Of a DNA stretch of 59,268 nt, positions 24,827 to 32,567 are shown piece by piece. Every line of letters begins with the position of its first letter. The stretch's first letter is position 1. A program made the translations under genes and the position numbers. The notes beneath the pieces are model-generated. The model was not told where the DNA came from and searched no databases. It worked only from the letters and a program-made list of their open reading frames with translations. This DNA comes from Candidatus Omnitrophota bacterium (GTDB lineage Bacteria > Omnitrophota > Gorgyraeia > Gygaellales > Profunditerraquicolaceae), in NCBI GenBank assembly GCA_028712375.1, contig JAQTQG010000007.1, forward strand, positions 1 to 59,268. Reading direction: 5' to 3'.

Positions 24827-24846
24827 TTTATACCTCTGCTAAATTC

Positions 24847-25083
24847 TTATAGCCCAAGCGCGGATTTAATTCTCTCTTTATCAAACCCGACAATAATTTC
24901 TCCGCCGATATCTAACACCGGAACCCCCATCTGCCCGGTTTTCGCCATCATTTCATTGGCTGCCGACTGATCAATAGAAACATCCAGATTTTGAAATTCA
25001 ATGTTATTGTCTTTTAAATATTGTTTTACGCGGATACACCAGGGGCAAGTAGAAGTACTATAAACTTTTACGCTCTTTGCCAT
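24847..25083 (-). CDS. Glutaredoxin-like (NrdH-type) redoxin
   Basis: 78 residues, one thioredoxin fold. Active site CPWC at residues 13-16 (STSTCPWCIRVKQYL). The cis-Pro loop is GVPVLDIGGEIIVGFD. CPWC small redoxins are often reduced directly by thioredoxin reductase, and trxB follows 20 nt downstream. AGGAG lies before ATG. Confidence 0.94.
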   Translation of the reverse strand: MAKSVKVYSTSTCPWCIRVKQYLKDNNIEFQNLDVSIDQSAANEMMAKTGQMGVPVLDIGGEIIVGFDKERIKSALGL

Positions 25084-25103
25084 GCTCTCCTCCTTAGCTA
25101 CCG

Positions 25104-25574
25104 TCAGACAGGTTTTTTTAAATGCAACGGGGCAAGATCAACAATTTCTTCCAGCTCTAAAAGAATAAGGCTTTGGGGATGCGGGAGTTTAGCCTCAGGA
25201 TGATGCCCCTGCCCCTTATCCTGTGTTAAATTCTTCAACAGCCTTTTTGTCAGGCGGGAAATAATTTTATCCTCCCAGGCCTTAATAAGCTCCTGGCTGA
25301 TTATTTCATCTTTGATAATTCTGGCTTTCCCTTTAAAGCAATAGCCGATGAATTTATGCTCATCCACCGCGCTGATGCTTATGTGCGGATTATTAGCAAT
25401 ATTCTTTCCGGTTGAGCCCTGATAAACATCAATCAGATAAATCCTGCCGGCCGGGTCAATCTTAACAATGCCTTTACATGAGCTATGCGGAAATCCATTT
25501 TTATCAATCGAGGAAACAATCACAAATCCCTGATTGTGCAAAAAATCAACAGCTGCTGCGGGTATAGGTTTCAT
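25104..25574 (-). CDS. Pyridoxamine 5'-phosphate oxidase-family flavin protein
   Basis: 156 residues. The split-barrel FMN-binding pattern is visible: FVIVSSIDKNGFPHSSCKGIVKI, RIYLIDVYQGSTGKNIANNPHISISAVDE. The family includes oxidases, FMN or F420 binding and haem-storage-like proteins; specific function is open. A Gly/His-rich stretch GQGHHPEAKLPHP is seen late. Its ATG overlaps the FprA stop as ATGA, giving coupled translation and suggesting a redox partner role. Confidence 0.87.
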   Translation of the reverse strand: MKPIPAAAVDFLHNQGFVIVSSIDKNGFPHSSCKGIVKIDPAGRIYLIDVYQGSTGKNIANNPHISISAVDEHKFIGYCFKGKARIIKDEIISQELIKAWEDKIISRLTKRLLKNLTQDKGQGHHPEAKLPHPQSLILLELEEIVDLAPLHLKKPV

Positions 25575-26758
25575 TTTAACCCCTGCGCGAATTTAGACCC
25601 GAATTCAAAACAACTTTTTAACTCCAAGGCATCCGGGACGTATTTAAAAGATAACTCCGGAAGAGCCTGCTCCATTGCGCTATCTTTAAGCATTTCCTGC
25701 ATTTCTTTAGTTGCTCCGCCGGCCCAGCCGTAGGAACCAAAAAAACCTGTTTTTCTCCCCCGGGGTTTTAACCCCTTGACTATCTCTAGAAATGCGGCGA
25801 TATTCGGCAGCATATCATTATCATGCGTTGAAGAACCGAAAACAAATCCTTTAGCGGATAACATTTGTGTAATTATTTCCGTACGGTCGCTCTGTGCTAC
25901 ATCATAAAGCTTAACTTCTACTCCGCAAGAAGCGATACCCTCAACGATTTTTCTCGCCATTTTTTCGGTTGCTCCCCACATTGTCTCATAAACAACCACT
26001 GCCTTATTCTCGGTTTCTCCTTTAGCCCAGGAAACATAAGCATTAATTATCTTAAAAGGATCAGTTCTCCAGATGACCCCGTGGCTGGGTGCAATAATTT
26101 TAATCGGTATATTTAATTTCTGCACATCCTGGATCTTCTTCAAAATCACTGATCCCAGCGGCCAAAGAATATTCGCATAATACTTCTTGGCTTCATCCAT
26201 TAAAGCGCATTGATCAACCTGATCATCAAACCGGCCGCTAGTGGCAAAATGCTGGCCGAACGCATCATTAGGCATAAGCAGCGCATCTTGCGGGCAATAT
26301 GTAAACATACTGTCCGGCCAATGAATCATGGGCGCTTCGATAAAAGTAAGCGTACGCCTGCCTAATTCTAATTGATCATTGGTTTTAACCACCTGAAAAT
26401 CCCAATCTTTATAATAATGTTTATACAAGCCTTCCTGGCATTTAGCGGTACCTAAAATCTTAGCTTTGGGACAAAGCGGCATAATTGCCGGTAAAGCTCC
26501 AGAGTGGTCTGTCTCAACGTGATTAGCAATAATATAATCGATCTTCTCTAAGGGAATAACCTCTTTGATATTATCAATTAATTCCTGGGCAAATGCTCCA
26601 TGCACTGTATCAACAAGCGTAATCTTCTCATCAATAATCAAATAAGCATTATAGCTGGAGCCTCTTTGCGTAGTATAAGTGTGCCCGTGAAAATTACGCA
26701 CACTCCAATCCACTACCCCCACTGAATAGATATCCGGTAATATTTTTATCGCTGCCAT
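25571..26758 (-). CDS. FprA-type flavodiiron protein (A-type flavoprotein)
   Basis: 395 residues. The N-terminal metallo-beta-lactamase-like diiron domain carries ANHVETDHSGALP (H-x-E-x-D-H) and later His ligands (MIHWPDSM, PSHGVIW). The C-terminal flavodoxin domain begins VVVYETMWGATEKMARKIVEG and binds FMN. These enzymes reduce O2 to water or NO to N2O with electrons from rubredoxin; rubredoxin lies 1.3 kb upstream in the same run. Start at 26758 is chosen for GGAGGAG before that ATG. Confidence 0.95.
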   Translation of the reverse strand: MAAIKILPDIYSVGVVDWSVRNFHGHTYTTQRGSSYNAYLIIDEKITLVDTVHGAFAQELIDNIKEVIPLEKIDYIIANHVETDHSGALPAIMPLCPKAKILGTAKCQEGLYKHYYKDWDFQVVKTNDQLELGRRTLTFIEAPMIHWPDSMFTYCPQDALLMPNDAFGQHFATSGRFDDQVDQCALMDEAKKYYANILWPLGSVILKKIQDVQKLNIPIKIIAPSHGVIWRTDPFKIINAYVSWAKGETENKAVVVYETMWGATEKMARKIVEGIASCGVEVKLYDVAQSDRTEIITQMLSAKGFVFGSSTHDNDMLPNIAAFLEIVKGLKPRGRKTGFFGSYGWAGGATKEMQEMLKDSAMEQALPELSFKYVPDALELKSCFEFGSKFAQGLK

Positions 26759-26793
26759 AACTCCTCCGTATCCTAGCAATACCCTGCCAGCTC

Positions 26794-27498
26794 TTAATAA
26801 CCTTGGAAATTCTCGGTTACTACCCTCTCTTTTGCTATGCCTAACTCTTCAAGCAGAAGCTTACACATCGCCTCCACCATCTGCGGCGGCCCACATAGGT
26901 AAAATTTTCTTTCCCGATAGTCCGAAACCTCGTTTTTGATTACCTGAGCGTTAATCCGGCCGACCGTACATTTAAACCCGGGTTCGGTTTCACATAACAC
27001 ATGCGCAACTTTTAGGTTGGAATAATTTTTTACCATCGCATCGAAGTCTTCCTTAAAAACTACATCCCTCACTGAACGATTCGCATAAACTAAAACTATG
27101 TCGTTGCCTAAATTTTTATCCACCACATATTTACAGATGCTGCGAATGGGAGTAATCCCTATACCGCCGGATAAAAAGACAATCTTGGAAAACGATTCAT
27201 CTAAAACAAATTTTCCAAAAGGATACTGAATGGTAACCTGATCGCCGGCTTTTAAATCATCCAGGACTTTGGAAAAATCGCTCTCGGTCAGTTTCTTAGT
27301 AAATTCCAGGTAGCATTTTTCGGTGGGGGAGCTGGAAATCGAAAGATATTTTTTAAGACGGGGATCATCCTTAAGCTGCACAGAAAGAAACTGTCCGGCT
27401 TTAAAATCCAAATCACCGGGCGGCTCCAGGCGGAAACTTTTAACATTATAGTTACGCCGGATAATTTCTTTAATTTTAACTTTGAGCTCCACTGGCAT
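26794..27498 (-). CDS. Ferredoxin-NADP reductase-type FAD oxidoreductase
   Basis: About 234 residues. N-terminal FAD barrel with KYLSISSSPTEK (the RxYS region). NAD(P) domain has IVFLSGGIGITPIRSICKYV and the end YLCGPPQMVEAMCKLL. No 2Fe-2S domain is attached. Its place beside rubredoxin and FprA suggests it is the NAD(P)H:rubredoxin reductase of the relay; this is inference. Its ATG (27498) lies 2 nt after the Tpx stop, with no clear Shine-Dalgarno, so it probably relies on reinitiation. Confidence 0.88.
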   Translation of the reverse strand: MPVELKVKIKEIIRRNYNVKSFRLEPPGDLDFKAGQFLSVQLKDDPRLKKYLSISSSPTEKCYLEFTKKLTESDFSKVLDDLKAGDQVTIQYPFGKFVLDESFSKIVFLSGGIGITPIRSICKYVVDKNLGNDIVLVYANRSVRDVVFKEDFDAMVKNYSNLKVAHVLCETEPGFKCTVGRINAQVIKNEVSDYRERKFYLCGPPQMVEAMCKLLLEELGIAKERVVTENFQGY

Positions 27499-27500
27499 AT

Positions 27501-28058
27501 CTATTTGCCGCCGCAACAAGCGCCCCAAGGTTTTTTAATCTTCTCCGGGGCAAGCAACACTCCTTTTAAGTTCTCAAAAACCTCGCCAAAATTAACCGAA
27601 TTAGTTATTTCACTGACTGCCTGAACATACCTAAGGCAATCATCTTTATCAATAATCAAAGTCCCTCTGGCCAAAAGGTTTAACTCTTTAATCAAAAATC
27701 CGTAATTTAAGCCGAAAGAGTTGAATTGATAATCCGAAAGCACTAACTCGTTCTTTATTTCATTGGCCGAACAAAACCGTGCTTGAGCAAAAGGTAAATC
27801 TTTGCTTATCCCGATCACCACCACCTCCGGGCTAAGTTGGGCGGCTCTTTGATTAAATTCTTTAACCTGCAAATCACAAACCGGCGTATCCAATGAAGGG
27901 AAAAAATTAACTACTTTGATTTTTCCGCTGAAATCCGACAACCTGACAACTTTCAGATCCTGAGAGGTAAGCTTAAAATCAAAAACCCTGCGGCCCACCT
28001 TAACCGGCCTGCCGGTTAAGGTCAAAGGCGCCCCTTTAAAAGTAACTATCCTGGCCAT
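27501..28058 (-). CDS. Thiol peroxidase (Tpx-like peroxiredoxin)
   Basis: 185 residues, longer than the usual ~165. Peroxidatic Cys61 in PSLDTPVCDLQ and resolving Cys96 in ARFCSANE fit atypical 2-Cys Tpx. N-terminal VTFKGAPLTLTGRPVKVG is also typical. A short C-terminal extension ends KKPWGACCGGK with a CC pair, unusual for Tpx and perhaps metal or redox active. It removes peroxides using thioredoxin-type donors. Confidence 0.93.
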   Translation of the reverse strand: MARIVTFKGAPLTLTGRPVKVGRRVFDFKLTSQDLKVVRLSDFSGKIKVVNFFPSLDTPVCDLQVKEFNQRAAQLSPEVVVIGISKDLPFAQARFCSANEIKNELVLSDYQFNSFGLNYGFLIKELNLLARGTLIIDKDDCLRYVQAVSEITNSVNFGEVFENLKGVLLAPEKIKKPWGACCGGK

Positions 28059-28072
28059 TACCCTTTTTCTCC

Positions 28073-28234
28073 TTAAGCTATTTTTTCAAACTGATCTTTG
28101 CCTACCCCGCATTCTGGACAAACCCAATCAGCCGGCAAATCTTCAAAGCTGGTTCCGGGAGCAACCCCATTATCCGGATCGCCAATGCCCGGATCATAAA
28201 TATAACCGCAAACTAAACATTTATATTTGCTCAT
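28073..28234 (-). CDS. Rubredoxin
   Basis: A 53-codon ORF found by direct translation. It has the full rubredoxin pattern: C6-x2-C9 in [11 protein letters not shown] and C39-x2-C42 in [11 protein letters not shown], with [10 protein letters not shown] and a typical short helix end. It carries one electron at a time on Fe(Cys)4. Electron acceptors here are probably the FprA protein and the superoxide reductase; donor the FAD reductase. GGAGG precedes ATG. Confidence 0.98.
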   Translation of the reverse strand: MSKYKCLVCGYIYDPGIGDPDNGVAPGTSFEDLPADWVCPECGVGKDQFEKIA

Positions 28235-28265
28235 TCATTCCTCCATAAACATAAGAACCTTTAAT

Positions 28266-28640
28266 TTATTCTCCCTTAGAAACAATCCCCTTATCGGCTC
28301 CACATTTAGGCATCCCGGGGCGTTTTCCATCCTTGACTAACGGGCCTTTTTCAGGCATCGGCATATCCATGTCCTTTTTCATCATTTGCGGCATACCATC
28401 CATTTTCATCTTCTGCTGGAACATACCTCTGGAGATGAATGATCCTTGGGCTGTTTTATAGATTGCGCCGGAAAAAACAACTAATGCGGCTAACCAAAGA
28501 AATCCCACGACCACATAACCGAACCCTTTCAGCGCTTTCTCTTCAACTCTGCGTAGAGTAAAAAGAACAAAAAAGCTGGCGGTTAATAAAACTGCGATCG
28601 GTACAACTGACATTAAATGCGTTAACCTTAATATACACAT
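28266..28640 (-). CDS. Small membrane protein with Met-rich tail
   Basis: 124 residues. Two membrane spans (about 10-30 and 42-62) are followed by a soluble Met/Lys-rich tail (residues 75-124: MFQQKMKMDGMPQMMKKDMDMPMPEKGP). Met-rich segments can bind copper, but nothing else supports that. A strong AGGAGGG lies before ATG. It sits between superoxide reductase and rubredoxin, so it is part of the redox run. Family not recognised. Confidence 0.78.
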   Translation of the reverse strand: MCILRLTHLMSVVPIAVLLTASFFVLFTLRRVEEKALKGFGYVVVGFLWLAALVVFSGAIYKTAQGSFISRGMFQQKMKMDGMPQMMKKDMDMPMPEKGPLVKDGKRPGMPKCGADKGIVSKGE

Positions 28641-28667
28641 AGCGCCCTCCTTGGTTTAAATAAAATT

Positions 28668-29063
28668 TTAATCTACCGTAATTTCTTTTTCGCTTCTCCA
28701 GAGGCCATGAATATTACAATAAGCAACCGCCATAACTACTCCGCTTTTCTCGGTTTTAAAAGATGCGGAAACCTTGGGCTCTGAGAATATTGTGCTGGTA
28801 TTTGGCCCTTGCACAGATTCTCCGTGCGCATTAAATTCAAACCGCCCCAATTGATAAGGAAATTTCTCGCCGGATGCCAAAAAATACAACTCGATGGACC
28901 GAATATGATGTTCAGTAGTATTAGGATGGGCAATTTGCTTTCCTACGCTTACTTCAATTCGTAAAACCTCACCCTTACTTATTTTATCTGCTACTTCAAT
29001 CAGCGGAACATGCTTTTCTGTTTTCCAATCCGCGCTCTGCAATAAATCTCTCAAATCCGCCAT
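28668..29063 (-). CDS. Superoxide reductase (class II, neelaredoxin-type)
   Basis: 131 residues, no desulforedoxin Cys4 domain, so the one-iron class. Likely Fe ligands are His18 (EKHVPLIE), His46 (AHPNTTEHH), His52, Cys116 and His119 (AYCNIHGLW). It reduces superoxide to hydrogen peroxide using rubredoxin electrons; Tpx downstream can remove the peroxide. AGGAGG before ATG. Confidence 0.95.
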   Translation of the reverse strand: MADLRDLLQSADWKTEKHVPLIEVADKISKGEVLRIEVSVGKQIAHPNTTEHHIRSIELYFLASGEKFPYQLGRFEFNAHGESVQGPNTSTIFSEPKVSASFKTEKSGVVMAVAYCNIHGLWRSEKEITVD

Positions 29064-29078
29064 TAACCCACCTCCTTG

Positions 29079-30368
29079 TTATCTTTTTAATATTTTTTTC
29101 AAATCTTCATCGGGCGTACTAATCAATTTCAGGCCAAATTTCTCCTGCAAAACACCAAACACATTCTTGCTGATAAAAGCTGGCGGAGTTGGTCCGATAT
29201 AGATACCTTTGATATCAAGATACAACAAAGACAATAGAATGGCAACTGCTTTTTGTTCAAACCAGGAAAGTATCAATGTCAGCGGCAAATCATTTACTCC
29301 GCAGCCAAAAGCCTTACTTAAAGCCAAGGCTATTTGTACCGCAGAATAAGCGTTATTGCATTGGCCCAAATCAATTAATCTGGGAATCCCCTCAATTTCA
29401 CCAAAATCCAGTTTGTTGAAACGGTACTTTCCGCAGGCTAAGGTTAAAATAACACAATCCTGGGGGACTTTCTCGGCAAACTCCGTATAATAATTGCGCC
29501 CGGGTTTTGCGCCATCGCAGCCGCCGATTAAAAAGAAATGCCGGATTTTTCCGGACTTGACGGCGCTGACAATTTTATCCGCTAAACTCAAAACTGCCGT
29601 ATGGTGAAAACCGGTCCAGATTTTTTTTGCAGGGGCTGGCGGTAAAGGCGGCAGGGATTTTGCTTTCTCAATCAAAATTTTAAAATCCCGGTCCTTTAAA
29701 TGTGTTGCTCCGGGCACTCCGGTAATGCCGATTGTAAACAGCCTGTCTAAATAAGTACCTTCCGGGGGGATTAACACGCAATTAGTGGTAGCCAGCAACG
29801 CTCCGCTAAAAGCATTAAATTCTTTTTTCTGCTCCTGCCAGGCCCCGCCATAGTTTCCTGCCAGGTGCTTAAATTTTTTTAGTTCCGGATAACCATGCGC
29901 CGGGAGCATCTCGCCATGAGTATAAATATTTACGCCTGTTCCTTCTGTTTGCCTGAGTAATTCGTAAAGATCCAGCAAATCATGCCCGGTAACTAAGATT
30001 CCGGGCCCGGCCAGCGTGCCGGTTTCTACCTGAGTAGGCACAGGGTTGCCAAATCTTTGCGTATGCGCGCTGTCTAAAACTTCCATAATTTTATAATTCA
30101 TTTTCCCGCATTTTAAAACCAATTCCAGGTATTGATTTAAATCAAAACTGACATTAGTAATGGTTTTAAAAAGCGCCTCATGCATAAAAGCGTCCACCTC
30201 TGGATCAAATGCCCCTAATTCGCGGGCATGATAAGCATAGGCGGCAATGCCTTTTAACCCGTACAAAAGTGTATCCTGCAAGCTTTGAATATCCTCATTT
30301 TTGCCGCATACCCCGGATTTAGTGCAGCCTGTACCGCCGGCTGTTTGTTCGCATTGATAACAAAACAT
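29079..30368 (-). CDS. hcp: Hybrid cluster protein (hydroxylamine reductase), short class
   Basis: 429 residues, about 110 shorter than the common class I/II protein. N-terminal cysteines C3-x2-C6-x8-C15-x5-C21 (FCYQCEQTAGGTGCTKSGVC) match the cubane cluster site. Hybrid cluster ligands appear as GPGILVTGHDL, PAHGYPEL, NCVLIPP, GGCDGAKPG, LTLACGKYRFN and DLGQCNNAYS. The length fits class III proteins that lack a helical block. The enzyme acts on NO or hydroxylamine. AAAGGAGG before ATG; the HD gene stop is 13 nt upstream. Confidence 0.95.
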   Translation of the reverse strand: MFCYQCEQTAGGTGCTKSGVCGKNEDIQSLQDTLLYGLKGIAAYAYHARELGAFDPEVDAFMHEALFKTITNVSFDLNQYLELVLKCGKMNYKIMEVLDSAHTQRFGNPVPTQVETGTLAGPGILVTGHDLLDLYELLRQTEGTGVNIYTHGEMLPAHGYPELKKFKHLAGNYGGAWQEQKKEFNAFSGALLATTNCVLIPPEGTYLDRLFTIGITGVPGATHLKDRDFKILIEKAKSLPPLPPAPAKKIWTGFHHTAVLSLADKIVSAVKSGKIRHFFLIGGCDGAKPGRNYYTEFAEKVPQDCVILTLACGKYRFNKLDFGEIEGIPRLIDLGQCNNAYSAVQIALALSKAFGCGVNDLPLTLILSWFEQKAVAILLSLLYLDIKGIYIGPTPPAFISKNVFGVLQEKFGLKLISTPDEDLKKILKR

Positions 30369-30381
30369 TATTTCCTCCTTT

Positions 30382-31098
30382 TTAAAGATATATATCTTTG
30401 GAGATATCTTTACCTGTCTTGGTTAAAAATATTTTCTTAATCATTTCAGCAGTCCTAACTTTATCGCTGGTGTCAACCTCCTCCTCTAAATTTACCAGCC
30501 AATCCGCATCATATAAAACTTTAAAGTTTGCGGAATCAATCTTGCCGGGAGAATGATGAAAAGAAATAATCTGGCAAATCTCATCCACACTTTCTTTCTT
30601 TACCCCCAGTTTTAATAGTATTTTACGGGCAATTTCCGGCCCCAAAGCCTCCTGTAAATGCCCGGCGCTAGAGCCGTATTTTTCCTCCGCCGGCTTTATC
30701 CCCACATCATGCAAGATACTCGCCGGAATAACAATATCCCAATCAGCTATTTCCTGCTTTAATATCTCCTCAGCATAACGCAATACTTTTTTAGCATGGG
30801 TTATCCGCTTAATATCATCCCCGAAATAATCTTCCAGCTCTTTTACAAGCCTCTCTTTTAAAATAACTGTTTTTGCCTCCAAATACCCCTGGTAGCGCTG
30901 TTGGCCCAGACACTCTTTAGCCGCCTTGCACCAATCCAAACAGGAAGGCAGCCTCTCTTTACAGATTAAATTCTTGCATTTGGGGCAAACTATTTTAATT
31001 TCATCAGAAAAAATTTCCGCCGCATACCCGCAATTGCCGCAAGTTATATTTTCCGCTTTGGCTTTACGCCTATCCTGGCCCGGGCACTGATTAAACAT
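30382..31098 (-). CDS. Zinc-ribbon plus HD-domain phosphohydrolase-like protein
   Basis: 238 residues. The N-terminus has a CxxC...CxxC ribbon (TCGNCGYAAEIFSDEIKIVCPKC) followed by further Cys (SCLDWCKAAKEC). The HD domain follows from about residue 95, with His in THAKKVLRYA, the HD pair in ASILHDVGI, HH in SFHHSPGK and Asp in VLYDADW. HD proteins hydrolyse phosphate bonds; the substrate is unknown. It shares a base with the ferredoxin stop (TAATG) and precedes hcp, so it is part of that unit. Confidence 0.88.
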   Translation of the reverse strand: MFNQCPGQDRRKAKAENITCGNCGYAAEIFSDEIKIVCPKCKNLICKERLPSCLDWCKAAKECLGQQRYQGYLEAKTVILKERLVKELEDYFGDDIKRITHAKKVLRYAEEILKQEIADWDIVIPASILHDVGIKPAEEKYGSSAGHLQEALGPEIARKILLKLGVKKESVDEICQIISFHHSPGKIDSANFKVLYDADWLVNLEEEVDTSDKVRTAEMIKKIFLTKTGKDISKDIYL

Positions 31099-31925
31099 TA
31101 AGCTATTTCTCCTTTAATCGTAACAGTAACATCCTCAAACGGTACCTCTTTGCCGGAACTTTTCAGCGCTGCCTTAATAATAGGAAGCAATCCGAGGCAG
31201 CAAGGTACCTCCATATGCGCATAAGTAACGCTTTTAATCTCATTGTTAGAAAAAATCTGCTCAAGCTTCTGCTGATACAAAGATAAATCATCCAGTTTCG
31301 GGCAACCGATCACCAACATCTTGCCTTTTAATAAATCCCGGTGAAAATTAGCGTATGTAAAAGGTACGCAATCTGCGGAAATTAGAAGATGCGCCCCGGA
31401 AAAATACGGCGCATGCGTAGGAACCAGGAGCAGCTGCACCGGCCACTGAACCAACTCTGATTCCTGGTGTTGAGTTATACCGGCATGCTTAGTTGATGGC
31501 AGCTTTTTAAGTTCAAAAGATTTTGAACCCGGACAAACTGTAGCGCCAGAACCATGACTGCCCGCCCGGCCCAAAACAATATTTATATTATTCTTTTTTA
31601 AAAAATCCATTGCCTGTTTTAGATAAACTAATTCTCCGTGTTCCTGCAAATGCCTTAAGTGCGCTTTAATAACATTGGGGCCCTGTTTGACAATATTAGC
31701 AATAACTTTATTTTCATCATAAGCAACCGCTTCTCTTTCTTCTATAGTAATCGCACCTTGCGGGCAATGCCCGATACATGCCCCTAAACCATCACAAAAC
31801 AAATCGCTCACTAACCGTGCTTTCTGGTCGATAATCTGGATTGCCCCTTCCGGGCAGTTAGGTATACATAAACCACACCCGTTACACTTATTTTCATCAA
31901 TAGTAATAATTTTTCTTTCAGGCAT
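31098..31925 (-). CDS. Two-cluster 4Fe-4S ferredoxin-domain protein
   Basis: 275 residues. The N-terminal ~60 residues carry two [4Fe-4S] motifs: CNGCGLCIPNCPEGAI and CDGLGACIGHCPQGAI (one intervening residue more in the first half of the second). The larger remainder has Cys in FTYAN-adjacent and PCCLGLLPI regions and is not recognised. Proteins of this type are commonly found next to hcp and probably feed it electrons. It directly follows the Rrf2 gene. Confidence 0.88.
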   Translation of the reverse strand: MPERKIITIDENKCNGCGLCIPNCPEGAIQIIDQKARLVSDLFCDGLGACIGHCPQGAITIEEREAVAYDENKVIANIVKQGPNVIKAHLRHLQEHGELVYLKQAMDFLKKNNINIVLGRAGSHGSGATVCPGSKSFELKKLPSTKHAGITQHQESELVQWPVQLLLVPTHAPYFSGAHLLISADCVPFTYANFHRDLLKGKMLVIGCPKLDDLSLYQQKLEQIFSNNEIKSVTYAHMEVPCCLGLLPIIKAALKSSGKEVPFEDVTVTIKGEIA

Positions 31926-31929
31926 ACCT

Positions 31930-32328
31930 TTACCCCTTAATTAAAACAGCGATATTAATTTGCCGAAGCTGGGTAAGCGCATTATTTTCAATCACGCGTA
32001 TTTTCTTTCTTAAAATACATTTACCTCTATTGGGGCAAATATCTTTTTTTAAAAAACACCCGTCTAAACCCGTCTGGCCCTGGAAAATATGCATAATCTG
32101 AATGATAGAAATTTTTTTGGGCAGCAAGTTTAATTTAAACCCCCCGGCTTGGCCTTTATGTGATTCAAGTATCTTCTCTTTACTTAAGCGCTGTAAAATT
32201 TTACGCATGAATGGGCGAGGCACCCCCAACACTTTTACTAGCTCAGGAGCTGTTACTATTTTATTTTCCTTAGCTATATAGCAAATCGCGCGTAAAGCAT
32301 AATCGGTATTCCTGGTAATAAGCTTCAT
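31930..32328 (-). CDS. Rrf2-family Fe-S sensing transcriptional regulator
   Basis: 132 residues. Winged helix from ITRNTDYALRAICYIA through FMRKILQRLSKEKILESHKG. Three cysteines C91-x6-C98-x5-C104 (CFLKKDICPNRGKC) match the cluster site of IscR/NsrR-type regulators. It probably senses Fe-S state, NO or O2 and controls the redox run below it. Start at 32328 has GGAG upstream; an in-frame TTG at 32343 overlaps that site. A palindromic operator candidate lies in its promoter. Confidence 0.93.
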   Translation of the reverse strand: MKLITRNTDYALRAICYIAKENKIVTAPELVKVLGVPRPFMRKILQRLSKEKILESHKGQAGGFKLNLLPKKISIIQIMHIFQGQTGLDGCFLKKDICPNRGKCILRKKIRVIENNALTQLRQINIAVLIKG

Positions 32329-32371
32329 TAAATTTTTCTCCAATATTAAATTATAAATACAGCGGGTAGTA

Positions 32372-32435
32372 TTTGCCGATTATCTGGCGGCAAATTTATT
32401 TGCGCCTTAACCCTGCCTACCCAACACGGTTAAGG
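32372..32435 (-). other. Two hairpins in the Rrf2 leader
   Basis: CCTTAACC/GGTTAAGG (32435-32405) and TTTGCCG/CGGCAAA (32394-32372) lie between the small leader ORF and the Rrf2 gene. The second is followed by a U-poor stretch, so termination is not obvious; they could form a leader switch or just protect the RNA. Confidence 0.55.
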
Positions 32436-32440
32436 CTGAT

Positions 32441-32500
32441 TTAGCAGCCCTCTTTACAATGAGCTATTGCTCTGAGCATATACCTAATCGTAATATCCAT
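32441..32500 (-). CDS. Nineteen-residue leader ORF resembling an Rrf2 N-terminus
   Basis: Preceded by a very strong ribosome site (AAAGGAGG, 7 nt before ATG), it encodes MDITIRYMLRAIAHCKEGC and stops. YMLRAIAHCKE aligns with the Rrf2 N-terminus YALRAICYIAKE. It may be a decayed duplicate of the rrf2 5' end, kept as a leader peptide, or a true small ORF. Too short to be sure. Confidence 0.5.
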   Translation of the reverse strand: MDITIRYMLRAIAHCKEGC

Positions 32501-32530
32501 ATATTAACCTCCTTTCTTAGTTTATGCTTA

Positions 32531-32558
32531 ATGATACCATATTAGTATCTTTTGTCAA
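32531..32558 (-). promoter_or_regulatory. Promoter and operator candidate of the Rrf2/redox run
   Basis: TTGACA (32558-32553), 16-nt spacer, TATCAT (32536-32531). An inverted repeat GATAC-N7-GTATC (32533-32549) covers the -10 and spacer, the right place for a repressor. An Rrf2 dimer as autoregulator is the obvious candidate by position. Confidence 0.72.
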
Positions 32559-32567
32559 GAAATTTTT

